Below, piece after piece: positions 6,983 through 16,096 of a stretch of 64,000 bases of DNA (position 1 is the stretch's first letter; the number at the start of each line of letters is the position of its first letter). The notes beneath the pieces are model-generated. The model saw nothing but the letters and a program-made list of their open reading frames with translations, did not search any database and had not been told where the DNA came from. The DNA comes from Mycolicibacterium mengxianglii. Its GTDB lineage: Bacteria; Actinomycetota; Actinomycetes; Mycobacteriales; Mycobacteriaceae. Made by a program: the position numbers and the translations under genes. The stretch covers positions 1,984,001 to 2,048,000 of the forward strand of contig NZ_CP065373.1 in NCBI RefSeq assembly GCF_015710575.1. Direction: 5' to 3'.

Positions 6983-9538
6983 ATGACACGGATGGCCGCC
7001 AACCAGCACGACGTGACTGACGACATCGACTCCCATGTGCGCGTCCACCGATCCCGCGTGCACAACCTGCGGGCGGTCGACGTCGCGGCGCCGCGCAACA
7101 CGTTCGTGGTGTTCACCGGGGTGTCGGGTTCGGGAAAGTCGTCGCTGGCGTTCGGCACCATTTATGCCGAAGCCCAGCGCCGCTATTTCGAATCGGTGGC
7201 CCCGTACGCCCGGCGCCTGCTGCTGCCCGAGGACGCACCCAAGGTCGACGACATCACCGGTCTCCCGCCGGCCGTCGCACTGCAGCAGCGCCGGGGTACG
7301 GCCACGTCGCGGTCGACGGTCGGCACCGTCACCACCCTGTCGAACCTGCTTCGGATGTTGTTCTCCCGGGCCGGCACCTATCCCGCCGGCGCGACGGTGC
7401 GGCTGGATTCGGATGCGTTCTCCTCCAATACCACCGTGGGTGCCTGCCCACAATGTCACGGACTGGGTCGCATCCACCGGGTCACCGAAGACACCTTGGT
7501 GCCCGACCCCACGCTGACCATCAGGGAGGGCGCCGTCGCGGCCTGGCCGGGTGCCTGGCAGGGCCAGAACCTACGCGACATCCTGATCACGTTGGGCTAC
7601 GACATCGACAAGCCGTGGCGCAAATTGCCGAAGCGCCAACGGGACTGGATCCTGTTCACCGATGAGCAGCCCACCGTGGAGATCGATCCGTCCCAACACC
7701 CGGTGACGGCTGACTATTACTACAACGGAACGTTCTCCAGCGCGGAGCGGCACGTCCGGCACACACTGGCCAACTCACAGAGCGCGACGATGCGCCGACG
7801 GGTGCTGCAGTTCGTCGACAGTGTGGACTGTCCCGAATGCCTGGGCTCGGGGCTGCGGCCGGAAGCACTCGCAGTCACCTTCGGCGGCTACAACATCGCC
7901 GACCTGGTTGCGATGCCGTTGACGGAACTGGCCGACACGCTGGCACCGGTTGCCGGCAGAACCGAGTTCGAGGCTGCTTACGAATCCCTCGAATCCGGCG
8001 AGCACACCGAGGTGGCCACGCTGATCGCCGCCGATCTGGTGGCGCGGATCGAGGTGCTGATCGACCTGGGCCTGGGTTATCTGAGCTTGAACCGGCGCAC
8101 CCCGTCGGTGTCACCCGGTGAGCTGCAGCGTCTGCGGCTGGCCACCCAGCTGCGGGCCGGGCTCTTCGGCGTCCTGTACGTGCTCGACGAGCCGTCGGCG
8201 GGCCTGCACCCGGCGGATGCCGAACCGCTGCTGGGGGTCCTGGAACGGCTGCGGCGCGCAGGCAACTCACTGTTCGTGGTCGAACACGATATGGACGTGG
8301 TGCGACGGGCGGAGTGGGTAGTCGATGTCGGGCCGGGGGCGGGTGAACTCGGCGGTGATGTGCTCTACAGCGGCCCGGTCGCCGGGCTTGCCGACGTGGA
8401 GTCCTCGGTCACCCGGCGCTATCTGTTCGCCGAGGGTGCGGTGCCGACCCGACCGGCCCGCAAGTCAGAGAAAACGCTTCGCCTGCAACATATTTCATTC
8501 CACAACTTACAGAACGTCGACGTCGACCTACCGCTGGGTTCTTTCATCGCCGTCACCGGTGTGTCCGGGTCGGGTAAGTCCACGCTGGTGTGCAAGGTCC
8601 TCGGTGATGTGGTGGCGCGGCATCTGGGTGGTGTCGCCGCCGAGCCCGGTGAGACCGACGCCGACTCCGAAGGTGGGCTACTCGACATCGATGCCGACGC
8701 CAGTGTGGGTGTGATCGCCGAGGGTATCGAGGAGATCAACCGGCTGGTCATCGTGGACCAGCGGCCGATCGGGCGCACCCCCCGGTCCAACCTGGCGACC
8801 TACACCGGATTGTTCGACGGGGTGCGAAAGACCTTCGCCGACACCGAGGAGGCGCGTCGGCGCGGCTGGAAGGCCGGGCGGTTCTCGTTCAATGTCGCCG
8901 AAGGCCGCTGCGACACCTGTCAGGGCGAGGGATTCGTGGCCGTCGAACTGCTGTTCCTGCCGGGCACCTACGCCACCTGTCCGGCCTGCGGGGGAGCCCG
9001 GTATGCCGACGACACGCTGCAGGTTCGTTACCGGGACCGCACCATCGCTGATGTGCTTGCCATGACGGTGGACGAGGCTCACGATTTTCTCTCCGATATC
9101 CCCAGTGCTGCAAGGAGTTTGGCGACACTACGCGAAGTCGGGCTGGGCTACCTGCGGTTGGGTCAGCCCGCGACCGAGCTGTCCGGCGGGGAAGCCCAGC
9201 GCATCAAGCTGGCCACCGAGCTGCAGCGCGCGCGTCGCGGTCACACCCTCTACGTGCTCGACGAGCCCACCACGGGACTGCACCCGGCCGATGTCGAGCA
9301 GCTGGAGCGGCAACTGCACCGCCTGGTCGACGCCGGGAACACCGTCGTGGTGGCTGAGCACGACATGGGGGTGGTCGCCGGTGCCGATCTGGTGATCGAT
9401 CTCGGACCAGGCGGCGGCGATGCCGGTGGCCGGGTGGTGGCTACCGGCACGCCGGCGCAGGTCGCTGCCGCCAGTGGGAGCCGCACTGCGCCCTACCTGG
9501 CGGCCCGCCTGTCTCACGCCGCGGACACCGGTGCGTAA
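6983..9538 (+). CDS. UvrA-like excinuclease ABC ATPase paralogue
   Basis: About 851 residues; ATG 6983, ATG 6992 and GTG 6947 are all possible starts and none has a strong ribosome site. Two ABC cassettes are visible: Walker [10 protein letters not shown] with signature [11 protein letters not shown] and [15 protein letters not shown] in the first half, Walker [10 protein letters not shown] with [12 protein letters not shown] and [15 protein letters not shown] in the second. Zinc modules are present ([30 protein letters not shown]). It is shorter than housekeeping UvrA (about 950-970) and the first signature has SPGE in place of SGGE. Such UvrA paralogues occur in actinomycetes and have been linked to drug resistance or alternative damage recognition. 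Ends overlap the convergent methyltransferase by 25 bases. Confidence 0.9.
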   Translation: MTRMAANQHDVTDDIDSHVRVHRSRVHNLRAVDVAAPRNTFVVFTGVSGSGKSSLAFGTIYAEAQRRYFESVAPYARRLLLPEDAPKVDDITGLPPAVALQQRRGTATSRSTVGTVTTLSNLLRMLFSRAGTYPAGATVRLDSDAFSSNTTVGACPQCHGLGRIHRVTEDTLVPDPTLTIREGAVAAWPGAWQGQNLRDILITLGYDIDKPWRKLPKRQRDWILFTDEQPTVEIDPSQHPVTADYYYNGTFSSAERHVRHTLANSQSATMRRRVLQFVDSVDCPECLGSGLRPEALAVTFGGYNIADLVAMPLTELADTLAPVAGRTEFEAAYESLESGEHTEVATLIAADLVARIEVLIDLGLGYLSLNRRTPSVSPGELQRLRLATQLRAGLFGVLYVLDEPSAGLHPADAEPLLGVLERLRRAGNSLFVVEHDMDVVRRAEWVVDVGPGAGELGGDVLYSGPVAGLADVESSVTRRYLFAEGAVPTRPARKSEKTLRLQHISFHNLQNVDVDLPLGSFIAVTGVSGSGKSTLVCKVLGDVVARHLGGVAAEPGETDADSEGGLLDIDADASVGVIAEGIEEINRLVIVDQRPIGRTPRSNLATYTGLFDGVRKTFADTEEARRRGWKAGRFSFNVAEGRCDTCQGEGFVAVELLFLPGTYATCPACGGARYADDTLQVRYRDRTIADVLAMTVDEAHDFLSDIPSAARSLATLREVGLGYLRLGQPATELSGGEAQRIKLATELQRARRGHTLYVLDEPTTGLHPADVEQLERQLHRLVDAGNTVVVAEHDMGVVAGADLVIDLGPGGGDAGGRVVATGTPAQVAAASGSRTAPYLAARLSHAADTGA

Positions 9539-10029
9539 CCCAGGGCTCTGTTCTCCGCCCTGATCCGTACGTTGAGCACCAGCGCGTTGGCGATGCTGAA
9601 GACGATCGCCGTGACCCACGCTGAATGCACCAGCGGTAATGCAGCCACCTCGGCGGTGACGGCGGTGTAATTGGGGTGGTGTATCCAGCGGTAGGGGCCG
9701 CTGCTGACCAGCGGGGCGTTCGGGATCACGATGAGCCGAGGGTTCCAGTGTTTGCCCAGTGTGGCCACACACCACCAGCGCAACGCGGTGCTCAGCGCCA
9801 CCACGGCTACCATCGGCCAGCCCAGCCAGGGCAGGAACGGCCGGTGCATCGCCGCGACCTCCACGATGCAGGCGACCAGCAGCAGGGTGTGCATGGCCAC
9901 CATCACCGGATAGTGTCCGCGGCCGAATTCCTTGCCGCCTTGGGCAATCGACCAGCGCGCGTTTCGCCGGGACACGACGAGCTCGATCAGCCGTTCCACG
10001 CCGATGACGAGGATGAAGAAGTAGTACAT
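9514..10029 (-). CDS. ICMT-like membrane methyltransferase partnered with the type III PKS
   Basis: 171 residues, strongly hydrophobic with 4-5 membrane helices. The C-terminal signature GPYRWIHHPNYTAV and a late [10 protein letters not shown] match the isoprenylcysteine carboxyl methyltransferase/phospholipid methyltransferase fold, an SAM-dependent integral-membrane enzyme. It starts 10 bases after the type III PKS stop, so the two are one operon. In Bacillus subtilis the homologous pair BpsA (type III PKS) and BpsB (ICMT-like) makes alkylpyrones and their methyl ethers; by analogy this protein probably O-methylates the PKS product. It is not expected to act on prenylated proteins. Confidence 0.87.
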   Translation of the reverse strand: MYYFFILVIGVERLIELVVSRRNARWSIAQGGKEFGRGHYPVMVAMHTLLLVACIVEVAAMHRPFLPWLGWPMVAVVALSTALRWWCVATLGKHWNPRLIVIPNAPLVSSGPYRWIHHPNYTAVTAEVAALPLVHSAWVTAIVFSIANALVLNVRIRAENRALGYAPVSAA

Positions 10030-10039
10030 CGTCCGGCCC

Positions 10040-11146
10040 CTACCAGCTCAGCAGCAGGAGTTCGAAGGCGAATCCCGGGCCCATCGCCAGCATCACGCCC
10101 AATGATCCGACCGGTGGCGGGTCGGCGATCGTCCGGCGCAACACGTCGAGCACCGAGGCCGAGGAGACGTTGCCGTTTTCCCGCATCGACTCCGTGCTCT
10201 TGGCGAGCGCCTCCAATGGCAGCCCGATCGCGTTGACGATGGAGTCGATGACCTTCGGCCCGCCGGGGTGACAGACCCACGTCGAGATGTCCGCGGTGGT
10301 CAATCCCTGGTCGGCCAGGAAGCGGTCCACCTCCTCACCCAGATAGGTGTCAGCCATCTTGGGCACGTCCCGCGTCATCACCAACTGGAATCCCGACGAG
10401 CTGACGTTCCAGCCCATCACGTCGACGGTGCCGGGGAAGAGCCTGCTCCTGGTGGCCAGCACCCGCGGATCGCGGTGCACCCCAGGATGGGACGGCACCC
10501 GGTCGGCCCCGGTGGCGACCACCGCGGCGGCACCGTCACCGAACAGGCACACCCCGATCAGGGCCGGGATCGAGGTGTCGTCGCGCTGCAGGGTCAGTGA
10601 GCACAGTTCGACGGACAACAGCACGGCAACCTGATCCGGGTAGCCGCGCAGGTAGTCGTGGACCCGGGCCATGCCTGCCGCACCGGCCACACAGCCGAGG
10701 CCGAACAGCGGTAGCCGCTTGACATCCGGTCGAAGCCCCACCTGCGAGGCCAGGCGGGCATCGATGGTCGGCACCGCCACTCCCGTGCTGGACACCGTGA
10801 TGATGACGTCGACCTCCTCGGGGCTGATTCGCGCTGCCTCCAGCGCGGACCGGATCGCCTGCTCGCCGAGGTCGACGGCGACTTCGAGGTAGGCGGCGTT
10901 GGCCTCGGTGAAACCGGACAAGTGGGGATAGCGGGTGAGCGGCAGTGCCAGGCTGCGGGTGTCCACGCCGCTGGTCTGTGCGAAGCGCATGAAGTCGGGG
11001 CCGCCCATGGTGGTGAGCTCACGGGCCACGTCTTCTTGCTGGTACCGGTGCGGCGTGAAAGCCACAGCGGTGCCGGCGATTCTCGGCGCACCACTGCGGC
11101 GGGAATCAAGCGGAAGAGAGGTTTCGAAATGCGTTGTATCGGTCAT
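10040..11146 (-). CDS. Type III polyketide synthase (chalcone/stilbene synthase superfamily)
   Basis: 368 residues from ATG 11146; a TTG three codons upstream is also open. The catalytic triad is recognisable: Cys-152 in FGLGCVAGAA, His-293 in VCHPGG, Asn-326 in ENGNVSS. Other thiolase-fold landmarks include VSSTGVAVPT and the C-terminal AMGPGF. These homodimeric enzymes extend an acyl-CoA starter with malonyl-CoA and cyclise it to alkylpyrones, alkylresorcinols or similar; mycobacterial relatives (Pks10, Pks11, Pks18) accept long acyl chains. First gene of a two-gene operon with the ICMT-like methyltransferase. A perfect 16-base palindrome lies 24 bases upstream of the start. Confidence 0.95.
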   Translation of the reverse strand: MTDTTHFETSLPLDSRRSGAPRIAGTAVAFTPHRYQQEDVARELTTMGGPDFMRFAQTSGVDTRSLALPLTRYPHLSGFTEANAAYLEVAVDLGEQAIRSALEAARISPEEVDVIITVSSTGVAVPTIDARLASQVGLRPDVKRLPLFGLGCVAGAAGMARVHDYLRGYPDQVAVLLSVELCSLTLQRDDTSIPALIGVCLFGDGAAAVVATGADRVPSHPGVHRDPRVLATRSRLFPGTVDVMGWNVSSSGFQLVMTRDVPKMADTYLGEEVDRFLADQGLTTADISTWVCHPGGPKVIDSIVNAIGLPLEALAKSTESMRENGNVSSASVLDVLRRTIADPPPVGSLGVMLAMGPGFAFELLLLSW

Positions 11147-11155
11147 ACCGACCAA

Positions 11156-11568
11156 AAGTACGACTCAAATCAGTGAATTCACTGAATGGTTGCCGAAAAT
11201 AGGGAATTGTGACTCATTGCACAAATGGGTATCAATCGGAATAATTCGTAAATGTCACGAAGCTGTGAATAGACATTGAAGTCATGCCCCGCAATTAAAA
11301 GCATTTATTTCGGTAAAACCGCAGTTCAGATAGCGTTTTTGGCGCCCGGCCCACGATTCCCCCGAGGCGCAGATGATAGTAATGGCGCATTTACCTAGGT
11401 GCCGTCTGAGAAATATTCGTGTTGATAATGCGGCTGGATTATACGATCTCAATTCACGCGCAACTGCATAATCGATGTCAAATTGCTGCCAATGGACTGG
11501 TTCTCCCGGGCGGGGCGCTTTGCGCCGCGGCATCCGAACACAGCTGAGGTGACGTCAACTTCGATGGG
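11156..11568. other. AT-rich gene-poor gap upstream of the PKS operon
   Basis: This roughly 410-base stretch is visibly richer in A and T than the rest of the window. It contains the PKS promoter region, the palindrome at 11170-11185, and one minus-strand open frame of 83 codons (11282-11533) beginning MPRRKAPRPGEPVHW. That frame has no recognisable motif and no clear ribosome site; I do not call it a gene. It abuts a tRNA gene, a common position for integration scars. Confidence 0.4.
11170..11185. promoter_or_regulatory. Perfect 16-bp palindrome, operator candidate for the type III PKS
   Basis: TCAGTGAATTCACTGA is perfectly self-complementary and ends 24 bases upstream of the PKS ATG, where a repressor would block transcription. 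No regulator gene is adjacent, so the binding protein is not evident in this window. Confidence 0.5.
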
Positions 11569-11654
11569 TGTCCGAGGGGGGACTTGAACCCCCACGCCCG
11601 TTAATAGGGCACTAGCACCTCAAGCTAGCGCGTCTGCCATTCCGCCACTCGGAC
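11569..11654 (-). tRNA. tRNA-Leu (anticodon GAG)
   Basis: Read on the minus strand, the 86-base sequence folds as a class II tRNA: acceptor stem GTCCGAG/CTCGGAC with discriminator A, D-arm GGCGGAATGGCAGACGC, anticodon arm CTAGCTTGAGGTGCTAG with GAG in the loop, a variable arm TGCCCTATTAACGGGC, and T-arm GGGGGTTCAAGTCCCCC. The long variable arm and A discriminator fit leucine. A CCA end is not clearly encoded (CCC follows the discriminator). Confidence 0.95.
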
Positions 11655-11769
11655 CCGTTACTGCTGCCCGTCGGCGCAGTGATGCGCGGCGGGCGACTAA
11701 GGCTAACGGATCGGTCCGCCTGCGCCCAAACTGAGGGCGTCGCGTGGGCAGATGGTAGGAAAGGTACTT

Positions 11770-13089
11770 GTGAGCAACCCCGCCCAGGAGGTCGTCGACC
11801 TCGTCAGTTCGCTGATCAGATTCGACACCTCGAACACCGGCGAGCTCGCTACCACCAAGGGTGAAGCAGAGTGCGCCCGGTGGATCGCGGCGCAGCTCGA
11901 AGAGGTCGGTTACACCTGTGAGTACGTCGAGTCCGGTGCGCCGGGCCGGGGCAATGTCTTCGCCCGGCTCGAAGGCGCCGACCGCAGCCGCGGGGCGCTG
12001 CTGGTGCACGGCCATCTCGACGTGGTGCCCGCCGAAGCTGCCGACTGGAGTGTGCACCCGTTCTCCGGAGCCGTCGCCGACGGCTATGTCTGGGGCCGCG
12101 GCGCGATCGACATGAAGAACATGGTCGGGATGATGGTCGCGGTGGCCCGGCACTTCAAGCGCGCCGGCATTGTGCCGCCGCGGGACCTGGTGTTCGCCTT
12201 CGTCGCCGACGAAGAGGCCGGCGGCAAGTACGGCTGCGGCTGGCTGGTGGAAAACCGCCCGGACTTGTTCGAGGGCGTCACCGAGGCGATCGGCGAAGTG
12301 GGCGGCTACTCGTTGACCGTGCCGCGCAGGGATGGCGGTGAGCGGCGGCTGTACCTGATCGAAACCGCCGAAAAGGGCATGCTGTGGATGAGGCTGACCG
12401 CGCGTGCCCGCGCCGGGCACGGATCGATGGTGCATCCCGACAACGCCGTCACGGTCTTGGCCGAGGCCGTGGCGAAATTGGGGCGTCATCAGTTCCCGGT
12501 GGTGCTCAGCCCGGCGCTGGAAGAGTTCCTGACCGTGGTGTCCGAGGAGACCGGCTACAGCTTCGAAGCCCCGGATATCGAAGGCAGCATCGCCAAGCTG
12601 GGCTCGATTTCACGGTTCATCGCCGCGACGCTGCGTGACACCGCCAATCCGACGATGCTCAATGCCGGCTACAAAGCCAACGTCATTCCTGCCACCGCCG
12701 AGGCGGTGTTCGACTGCCGGGTACTTCCCGGTCGGCAGGCGGCTTTCGAGCGCGAGGTCGACGAGATCATCGGCCCCGACGTCACCCGCGAGTGGCTGAC
12801 CGAATTACCTTCGTATGAGACCAGTTTCGACGGTGACCTGGTGGAGTCGATGAACGCCGCGTTGCGGGCTGTCGACCCCGAGGCCCGCACCGTGCCCTAC
12901 ATGCTCTCGGCCGGAACCGATGCCAAGCACTTCGCCCGGTTGGGCATTCGGTGTTTCGGATTCATTCCGCTGCGCCTGCCGCCGGAGCTGGACTTCACCG
13001 CGTTGTTCCACGGGGTTGACGAGCGGGTGCCCGTGGACGCGCTGACCTTCGGCGTCGAGGTACTCGAACACTTCCTGCAGAACTGCTGA
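11770..13089 (+). CDS. M20 family metallopeptidase (Rv2141c homologue)
   Basis: 439 residues from GTG 11770, preceded by AGGAAAGG; an ATG at 11752 is open but lacks a ribosome site. M20/dapE-type motifs are in order: HGHLDVVPA (first zinc His), [10 protein letters not shown] (bridging Asp), [12 protein letters not shown] (general-base Glu-Glu), [10 protein letters not shown] dimerisation region and a late [11 protein letters not shown]is. Such enzymes are cytosolic dizinc amidohydrolases or dipeptidases. The exact substrate is unknown. It is followed 25 bases later by the PEBP-family gene, the same pair as Rv2141c-Rv2140c in M. tuberculosis as I recall it. Confidence 0.92.
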   Translation: MSNPAQEVVDLVSSLIRFDTSNTGELATTKGEAECARWIAAQLEEVGYTCEYVESGAPGRGNVFARLEGADRSRGALLVHGHLDVVPAEAADWSVHPFSGAVADGYVWGRGAIDMKNMVGMMVAVARHFKRAGIVPPRDLVFAFVADEEAGGKYGCGWLVENRPDLFEGVTEAIGEVGGYSLTVPRRDGGERRLYLIETAEKGMLWMRLTARARAGHGSMVHPDNAVTVLAEAVAKLGRHQFPVVLSPALEEFLTVVSEETGYSFEAPDIEGSIAKLGSISRFIAATLRDTANPTMLNAGYKANVIPATAEAVFDCRVLPGRQAAFEREVDEIIGPDVTREWLTELPSYETSFDGDLVESMNAALRAVDPEARTVPYMLSAGTDAKHFARLGIRCFGFIPLRLPPELDFTALFHGVDERVPVDALTFGVEVLEHFLQNC

Positions 13090-13114
13090 TCGCACCCCGA
13101 AAGGACACCAGCGC

Positions 13115-13645
13115 ATGGCTTTTCCGTACAACCCCTACGACTTTCTGCCCAAGCTGCCCAGTTTCACCTTGACGTCCCAGTCGGTGACGGACGGCCAACC
13201 CCTGGACAATGCCCAGGTGAGCGGCTTGATGGGGGCGGGCGGCGAAGACGTCTCGCCACAGCTGAGCTGGTCGGGCTTTCCGGAGGAGACCCGCAGCTTC
13301 GCGGTCACCGTCTACGACCCCGACGCCCCGACCGGGTCCGGCTTCTGGCACTGGGCGGTGGCCAACCTCCCGGGCACAGTCACCGACCTGCCCGCCGGAG
13401 TCGGCGACGGCAGCGATCTGCCGGGTAGCGCGGTGACTCTGCGTAACGACGCGGGCCTGCGCCGGTTCGTCGGCGCCGCTCCGCCGGCCGGTCACGGCCC
13501 GCACCGCTACATCGTCGCCGTGCATGCCCTTCAGGTGGAGAAGTTGGACGTCACCGAGGACGCCACCCCGGCGTTCCTGGGATTCAACCTGTTCGCCAAT
13601 GCGATCGCTCGCGCGCTGATCCACGGCACCTACGAGCAGAAGTAG
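13115..13645 (+). CDS. PEBP/YbhB-YbcL family protein (Rv2140c homologue)
   Basis: 176 residues, ATG 13115 after AAAGGACA. Phosphatidylethanolamine-binding-protein motifs: [20 protein letters not shown] and [20 protein letters not shown], then [17 protein letters not shown]. The DPDAP and GxHR loops form the anion-binding pocket of the PEBP fold. The M. tuberculosis homologue is an abundant cytosolic protein with unclear function. Paired with the M20 peptidase. Confidence 0.93.
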   Translation: MAFPYNPYDFLPKLPSFTLTSQSVTDGQPLDNAQVSGLMGAGGEDVSPQLSWSGFPEETRSFAVTVYDPDAPTGSGFWHWAVANLPGTVTDLPAGVGDGSDLPGSAVTLRNDAGLRRFVGAAPPAGHGPHRYIVAVHALQVEKLDVTEDATPAFLGFNLFANAIARALIHGTYEQK

Positions 13646-13674
13646 GGCCGTCCGGGTCACCTCGGCTGCGCCGG

Positions 13675-15072
13675 TCATCCGGTGTCACCGCCCGGGTGGC
13701 CCCGGCTGCGGCTCTCGTCACCTGCTTGCGGAATGAACCGCTCCGGGTGGTGATAGGCATTCACGGTGCCGGGGAATCCGATGCCGAGTTGTGCGGGTGT
13801 GAGCCATTCGGTGTCGCCGTTGGCCAGTTTGCGCGTGCGCCAGCCCTGCCCGGCGAGTTTGTGGTGGAGCCCGCAGGCGAAGGTCAGATTGTCGATATCG
13901 GTGTTGCCACCGACGGACCATTCGTCGACATGGTGCACCTCGCACAGATATCCGGGCTTGTCGCAACCGGGGAACGTGCAACCCCGATCGAGCGCGTGCA
14001 AGACGATCCGCTGATCAGCCGAGGCGCACCGTTTGCTCCGGCCCAGCCACAACGGCCGCCCGGTCTGGTCGTCGAACACCGTCAGGTAGTGAAGGGCATG
14101 CCGGGCCATCCTGATCAGATCCGGGATGGGCAACAGCGTGCCACCGGCGGTGACGGCCTGCCCGGCGCCGGCCTGCAATTCGCTGACCGTGGTGGAGGCG
14201 ATGATCGTGACGGGCAGCCCGCGGTGAGTACCGAGTTTCGGATCGCCGAGTTGTCTGCGCACCAACGCATTCAGTGCGTCGTGGCGCCGCTGCGCCGGGC
14301 TGCGGGTATCGCGGCCGGCCGCGTCGGGGTCGGGTTCGCCGTCGGTGCAGGGGGATTCATCGGCGGGATTGTTCATGCCCGGTCTGGCGTCGTGGGCGAA
14401 GTGGGCGTCCAGCCCGGCGCGCAACTCGGGGGTGGCCCACAACGTACCTTTGCTCATCCCGTCGCGACGCTGCGGTCCCCAAGCGAATCCACTCAGGCGT
14501 GTGCGGTCAACATCGGTGAACACCCCATCGGGGTTCAGTGTGATGGAGAGTTTGTCGGCCAGCTCCTTGAGCTGATCCGGGCGCGTATTGGCGGCTTCTC
14601 GGGCTAGGAAGACTTCGGCCTTCTCCCGCTCGGTTGCGTCGACGTGGGCAGGCAGTCCCTTGAAGAAATCCAGGATCACCGTCAAATGCTCTTCGTCCAG
14701 AACTCCGGCATGCCACTGCGCGGCCGTGGCTCCCAGCGCCGGCGGTAACGGCTGACCCGTCAACGTGGTGCGCTCATCGATCTTCGCGGCGTGATCCAGC
14801 CGGTGTTTGGCCTCGGCGGTGGTGATACGCAGCCAGTCGGCCAACAACTGCTTGGGTCCACCACCGAGGACGGCCTGTTCATCGCCGATCAGCGTCGACG
14901 CCAGCGTGGTCCCCACCGCCAGCCCCCGACGCCGCGCCGTCTCCACGGCGTCGGCCCCCTCGAGCCGCTCCGCCAGTGACAAACCTTCCCAGTCGGGTTT
15001 GGTGATGCCCGCCAACACATCGAAGCCGGCGACGACCAACGCCACCGCCTCAGACACCGCATTCGCAAGCAT
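13675..15072 (-). CDS. DUF222/HNH endonuclease family protein (13E12 type)
   Basis: 465 residues, start ATG 15072. N-terminal two thirds are the helical DUF222 domain typical of mycobacterial 13E12-repeat proteins; the C-terminus has an HNH nuclease module with zinc ligands: CTFPGCDKPGYLCEVHHVDEW, then NLTFACGLHHKLA. These proteins are multicopy in actinomycetes, often mobile or hypervariable, and their biological role is unresolved. It sits at the left edge of the accessory block between the Rv2140c and pyrD homologues, with DnaA-box-like sequences just upstream. Confidence 0.9.
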   Translation of the reverse strand: MLANAVSEAVALVVAGFDVLAGITKPDWEGLSLAERLEGADAVETARRRGLAVGTTLASTLIGDEQAVLGGGPKQLLADWLRITTAEAKHRLDHAAKIDERTTLTGQPLPPALGATAAQWHAGVLDEEHLTVILDFFKGLPAHVDATEREKAEVFLAREAANTRPDQLKELADKLSITLNPDGVFTDVDRTRLSGFAWGPQRRDGMSKGTLWATPELRAGLDAHFAHDARPGMNNPADESPCTDGEPDPDAAGRDTRSPAQRRHDALNALVRRQLGDPKLGTHRGLPVTIIASTTVSELQAGAGQAVTAGGTLLPIPDLIRMARHALHYLTVFDDQTGRPLWLGRSKRCASADQRIVLHALDRGCTFPGCDKPGYLCEVHHVDEWSVGGNTDIDNLTFACGLHHKLAGQGWRTRKLANGDTEWLTPAQLGIGFPGTVNAYHHPERFIPQAGDESRSRGHPGGDTG

Positions 15073-15110
15073 GTTCGAATCATATCGAGCCCAGGTGACA
15101 AGTACGGCAG

Positions 15111-15139
15111 TTGTCCACAGGCTCGAAAGCTATCCACAG
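15111..15139. promoter_or_regulatory. Pair of DnaA-box-like nonamers upstream of the HNH gene
   Basis: TTGTCCACA (15111-15119) and CTATCCACA (15130-15138) are 10 bases apart, the first identical to the commonly used mycobacterial DnaA-box consensus and the second one or two mismatches away. They lie 38-67 bases upstream of the DUF222/HNH start. No other origin features are present. Confidence 0.4.
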
Positions 15140-15168
15140 ATCAACGAAACACCTTGACTCCCAGCCGT

Positions 15169-15948
15169 CTAGGTGACTTCCATACCGTCGGACAACCGCG
15201 ACTCCGAGCGCACCAGCAGCCGGGTCCGATCGGCGCGAAACAGATCGACGCTGTACTCCACCGGGTGGCCGTGTTGGTCGTAACCGACGCGCTCCAACTT
15301 GAGCACGGGCGTTCCCGCCGGCTGTCCCAGCAGGGCGCCTTCGGTGACCGACAGCGACGCGATCTCGATCGACTCGTCCACCACATCGATACGGACGCCG
15401 AGGCGGCAGCGAAGGGTGATGTACATCGACGTCATCTCGGTGCGCAGCACCGCAGCCAGTTCGGGGCGCAGGTACATCTGCTCCAACGACAACGTTTCAC
15501 CGTCGGCGTGACGCAGCCGCAGCAGCGATACCGCCGACTGCTCCGGCGTCAGCCCCAGGGCACGGGTGACCTGCGGCTGCGGGGTCACCATTGCGGCCCT
15601 GATCACCGAGGTGCCATCTCGAAAACCCTGCTCCCGCAGGATCTCCGGGATTCCTTTGACAGTGTTGAGGCTACGCAGGACTCCACGGCTGCCGCAGTAG
15701 GGCTGGGACACGTGGGTCGAATCGTCCGGTATCGGGACAGTCGTGAGGTACGCGCCGCCGGTGCGCCCCTTGACCCGGCGAATGGTGCCGTCCTGCTCGA
15801 GTAACTCCAGCGCCTTACGCACCGTCGTCCGTGACGTGCCCAACCGCTCGGCCAGGACCCGCTCCGCGGGCAGACGGCTCTCGCCGCGGCCCGCGAGTTC
15901 GTCGGTCAGCCGCCGTAATGCCTCATGTGCATGTACGACCGCAAGCAT
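15169..15948 (-). CDS. GntR family regulator with UTRA domain (HutC subfamily)
   Basis: 259 residues from ATG 15948 (AGGAGC upstream); a longer frame from 16008 has no ribosome site. The winged helix-turn-helix is clear: SRLPAERVLAERLGTSRTTV and RKALELLEQDGTIRRVKGRT, followed by a UTRA-type ligand domain (LGLTPEQSAVSLLRLRHADG and later MTSMYITLRCRLGVRIDVVD). UTRA domains bind small metabolites such as phosphosugars, histidine intermediates or fatty acids. It is divergent from an eight-gene-span catabolic operon beginning at 16097 and is its likely repressor. Confidence 0.93.
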   Translation of the reverse strand: MLAVVHAHEALRRLTDELAGRGESRLPAERVLAERLGTSRTTVRKALELLEQDGTIRRVKGRTGGAYLTTVPIPDDSTHVSQPYCGSRGVLRSLNTVKGIPEILREQGFRDGTSVIRAAMVTPQPQVTRALGLTPEQSAVSLLRLRHADGETLSLEQMYLRPELAAVLRTEMTSMYITLRCRLGVRIDVVDESIEIASLSVTEGALLGQPAGTPVLKLERVGYDQHGHPVEYSVDLFRADRTRLLVRSESRLSDGMEVT

Positions 15949-16072
15949 GGCGGTGCTCCTTCCGTGCACAGTTGAGGGCACCGTATCGGCGCAAGGGGAG
16001 CACCGCATACCTACCGGCGGGCAGACACCGCGTATTTACATGGGCTTAACGTCGGCCTCACTGAACCAGAAA

Positions 16073-16080
16073 TGGTCTAA
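16073..16080. promoter_or_regulatory. Half operator-like site for the GntR/HutC regulator
   Basis: TGGTCTAA lies 17 bases before the IMPase ATG. HutC/DasR-type GntR proteins recognise TGGTCTAGACCA-like palindromes; here only the left half is well conserved (the right half reads ACGCGA). This is a weak candidate within the GntR-IMPase divergent region. Confidence 0.25.
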
Positions 16081-16096
16081 CGCGACAGTCGGTGAG

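Noticed and set aside
11282..11533. 83-codon minus-strand ORF in the AT-rich gap
   Set aside because: ATG start but no ribosome site, no recognisable motif, no conserved neighbour; kept only as a comment in the gap entry.
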